Assembly: GCA_023416695.1 (NCBI GenBank) | Contig: JAEZGY010000002.1 | Span: 1 to 64,000 of the forward strand | Length of the DNA: 64,000 bases | Origin: Bacillota bacterium | GTDB lineage: Bacteria; Bacillota; Clostridia; Lachnospirales; Lachnospiraceae | Direction: 5' to 3' | Shown: piece by piece, positions 61,798-64,000 of the stretch | Layout of the letters: each line of letters starts with the position of its first letter | Numbering within the stretch: position 1 is the first letter of the stretch | The notes under the pieces: model-generated | What the model was told of the DNA's origin: nothing | Seen by the model: only the letters and a program-made list of their open reading frames with translations | Database searches by the model: none | Position numbers and translations under genes: made by a program

Positions 61798-62325
61798 CTA
61801 TAATACCCTTTCAGTTGCACAAAAATAGCAACTTGTTCTTTCTGGCTGATTCTCAGCACCACAGTAAGAGCATTTCCAGTCTTTCATTTCTAATGGATCC
61901 ATCCTGCTTTTAGAGTTCACCTTTGGAAGTTTATCCTCACTTCCAGGTGTATATAATCTCATTTTCTCCTGATATACTTCTTCTGTAATTTTACCGGTAT
62001 CCAATAACTCTTTATATTTTTTTAGTATTTCAAGCTTATGTCCTTCATAGGTTTTAAGTCTATCTAGTAATTGCTGTGCTTCCTCATTATTTGCTCCCAT
62101 GTCCTCTTTTTCTTCTTGCTTATCAAAAATAGTATTACCCGTGGAAGCTCCTATTTTGTAATCCGGTAGCAGTAATGCTACTATAAATGGAATGATTCCG
62201 AAGAAAAAACCTAATACAAACCAATTCTTTAAATATCCCTTATATTTTAATACAGCATTACAAGCATATCCCCATAACAGACCATGCACAAAAAATACCA
62301 GTATTATTACACCTAAGGCATTCAT
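61798..62325 (-). CDS. Membrane protein with SHOCT-like segment and C-terminal zinc ribbon (175 aa)
   Basis: A 175-residue protein. Two hydrophobic segments at the N-terminus (ILVFFVHGLLWGYAC and WFVLGFFFGIIPFIVALLL), then an acidic helical stretch, a SHOCT-like piece (LEILKKYKELLDTGKITEEVYQEK) and a zinc ribbon CSYCGAENQPERTSCYFC. Such layouts occur in small regulatory or assembly membrane proteins of unknown role. It reads toward the terminator shared with the aldo/keto reductase gene. Confidence 0.75.
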   Translation of the reverse strand: MNALGVIILVFFVHGLLWGYACNAVLKYKGYLKNWFVLGFFFGIIPFIVALLLPDYKIGASTGNTIFDKQEEKEDMGANNEEAQQLLDRLKTYEGHKLEILKKYKELLDTGKITEEVYQEKMRLYTPGSEDKLPKVNSKSRMDPLEMKDWKCSYCGAENQPERTSCYFCATERVL

Positions 62326-62479
62326 GAAACTCCTCCTCTATTTCACTAACCTAAATCATCCTGATTTAAGTATAGTTTCTCAAGATGTTCCATGTCAATA
62401 TATTGTTTACCTCTCTTAAAATACTATACTTGGAATATAAGGAAAGACAAAAGCAGGAATGTACTATTTTTAATCGCTT

Positions 62480-63949
62480 TTATTGTATTGATTCCATATA
62501 CCCTTTGACATCCTTCTCACTATAGCCACACTCATTAACAAGGGCATTGTAAATCAAATCTACATAGTCTTTATGAGGCTCATTATGCGGGTTTTTACCC
62601 TCAGACGTTATGGTATAAATAGGGCAACCATCTTTATTGATTCCAAGGCAGATTCTCATTCCATACCAACGTGGAGAATCCCCTTCTTGTTTTTGGATAT
62701 CTTGTAGCTGTCCCCATGTAATTTTATATAATCTCATATAGGTCTGACCTTGTGCCTTAGCATCATAGAATGCTACTCCAGTGCCACTCCAGCTACCACT
62801 CACATTACCAAAGTATATTTTCCCTGGCATGGTTCTACTTTCGCTTTCCCTCCATAAAGCTTTGTTCCTACATCCTGTATGCTTCATATTTACCTTTTCA
62901 TGTCCTTTGCCTTCGATATAACATCGAAACCTATCTGCAGAAAGATTGGAGCCATAGGTAGCATACCAAACATAGGAATCCTCCTTAATATTCCATGGGG
63001 CACGTAAAACACTTCTCTGTATCTTATCATGATATACATAGGTGGCAACCCTAAGTTCACCAAAATAGCCACTTACCGTTACCTCTCTACGGTAATATAA
63101 GGAACCTTCTCCCTCATAAAAATCGAGCTGTCTAAGAGTCTTTTCTGACACAAAGTATACTTCCCCAACAACGGTCTCATTCTCACAAGGATAAATAGCA
63201 GGATACTCCCCCATGTTATACATCCCATAATCCTTTAAGACAAATTTCCCACAATAGTGGCTATCTTTTAGCATATATGAGGCACTTTCTCCAGATAGTA
63301 AGGTCCCGTAAACGAATATAGGATATATTTCTCCCTTCCAAGCCGCAACAACTTTATGTATCTTATAGTTTGAGGGGATTGTCTCAAAACCAGAATCGTA
63401 TACTTTCTTACCAGAGCTTTCATTTGCTACAATTGTTTCAAATACCTCTATATTAGTTAGCATACTCTCAGCAAACACCTTATTAAATTCTGGTTCTCTA
63501 GTGACAAATTCCCGTGCTCCTGCTAGGCACATCATGAGCATCGTGCTACGAATCATGACATTTCTATCAAAGCCATGGCCAACGATACCGTATTCAAAGG
63601 CTGCTGACATCAGGTTTGACAATAATTGTTCCACTTCCTTATCAAAGCCTTCTTTATAGGTATTTCTAAAATACACACCTGCTGCAATGATAGCATAGCT
63701 TGGCTGATACATTATTTCAACCCTAGCCTCTCTATCTGTAGGGATGTTAGGGCAAAGATCAATTAGCCCATATTGATTGGTCTTACGAAGATTGTTTTTA
63801 AATACTGCAAAAAATTGATCCTGAGGTACCTGTTTGTAGTCTCCTCTTAAAGCTGCTTCAAAAAGAGCGTCTCCCTCTATAAAAGAATAATCTACTTCTT
63901 CCATGCCCGTAAAAACTGTAATTTCCTTAGAAAAAATATTTTGATCCAT
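62480..63949 (-). CDS. Protein with two gamma-glutamylcyclotransferase-like domains
   Basis: A 489-residue three-part protein. Residues 1-210 are helical and of unknown family. A first AIG2/GGCT-like domain begins at FVYGTLLSGESASYML (the Y-G-T-L substrate loop) and includes YPAIYPCENETVVGEV with LDFYEGEG (a Glu near the active site). A second begins at YVWYATYGSNLSADRF, typical of the longer GGCT type. Such enzymes release pyroglutamate from gamma-glutamyl dipeptides. ATG at 63949 (MDQNIFSKE) has GGGAGG upstream; the frame extends only five codons further. The fusion of two different GGCT domains in one chain is unusual. Confidence 0.75.
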   Translation of the reverse strand: MDQNIFSKEITVFTGMEEVDYSFIEGDALFEAALRGDYKQVPQDQFFAVFKNNLRKTNQYGLIDLCPNIPTDREARVEIMYQPSYAIIAAGVYFRNTYKEGFDKEVEQLLSNLMSAAFEYGIVGHGFDRNVMIRSTMLMMCLAGAREFVTREPEFNKVFAESMLTNIEVFETIVANESSGKKVYDSGFETIPSNYKIHKVVAAWKGEIYPIFVYGTLLSGESASYMLKDSHYCGKFVLKDYGMYNMGEYPAIYPCENETVVGEVYFVSEKTLRQLDFYEGEGSLYYRREVTVSGYFGELRVATYVYHDKIQRSVLRAPWNIKEDSYVWYATYGSNLSADRFRCYIEGKGHEKVNMKHTGCRNKALWRESESRTMPGKIYFGNVSGSWSGTGVAFYDAKAQGQTYMRLYKITWGQLQDIQKQEGDSPRWYGMRICLGINKDGCPIYTITSEGKNPHNEPHKDYVDLIYNALVNECGYSEKDVKGYMESIQ

Positions 63950-64000
63950 ACTATTACCTCCCATTTAACTAATTTTATTGAGTACATTATACTAAATAAA

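Overview
The window is chromosomal DNA of a low-GC Gram-positive anaerobe, most probably a Lachnospiraceae-type clostridium. Supporting signs are strong AGGAGG ribosome binding sites, an AT-rich background, DUF5721- and DUF5662-like proteins, a class 1B PyrD/PyrK dihydroorotate dehydrogenase pair, Big_2 and leucine-rich-repeat surface proteins and a CIRCE element. No rRNA, CRISPR array or intact transposon is visible. The species assignment is inference.

Layout. 0-5.8 kb: tail of a gene cut by the window edge, an internally deleted IS3-family remnant, folC and rlmI, a CmpB-like membrane protein, an AbgT transporter and a MIF homologue. 5.9-12.6 kb: Fe/Mn superoxide dismutase, a fused GNAT protein, a Fur-family regulator, an Asn-rich lipoprotein, a tightly packed DNA-repair operon (radical SAM protein, its DUF4130 partner, AlkD) and a peroxiredoxin. 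12.7-20.2 kb: tRNA-Thr, a NitT/TauT-type ABC transporter without its binding protein, an HD-GYP protein, DegV, and htpG behind a CIRCE operator that also looks like a terminator. 20.2-28.1 kb: TraX-like protein, a GlgX-like protein that has lost its catalytic residues, two ABC-F ATPases and a CorC/HlyC protein.

28.1-28.8 kb has no gene. It holds nested and crossing long-range complementary segments that fit a large folded RNA with a pseudoknot, followed by an array of hairpins separated by a repeated spacer. 28.8-33.7 kb is a pyrimidine operon (pyrC-pyrF-pyrK-pyrD-pyrE plus a 50-residue membrane protein). 33.8-39.7 kb has a degenerate Nudix protein and a three-gene SMC-type operon, jetA-jetB-jetC (Wadjet/MksFEB-like), with no jetD next to it. 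39.8-55.5 kb carries an antiporter, Ig-like and leucine-rich-repeat secreted proteins, proA, an acyl-CoA synthetase, a MacB/FtsX-type exporter and a zinc-metallopeptidase lipoprotein.

55.6-59.0 kb is a scarred region: a chimeric pseudogene, several integrase fragments, a duplicated 3' end of tRNA-Gly with its flank, and a GC-rich 52-bp tandem repeat. This is what an old, decayed integration at a tRNA gene would leave. 59.1-64 kb has a MocR-type regulator divergent from an aldo/keto reductase, a zinc-ribbon membrane protein and a double gamma-glutamylcyclotransferase-like protein.

The best leads for undescribed biology are the 28.1-28.8 kb structured locus, the jetABC operon without jetD, the GH13 pseudoenzyme, the radical-SAM repair operon and the CIRCE/terminator hybrid. 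All calls come from reading sequence and translations; no database search was run.
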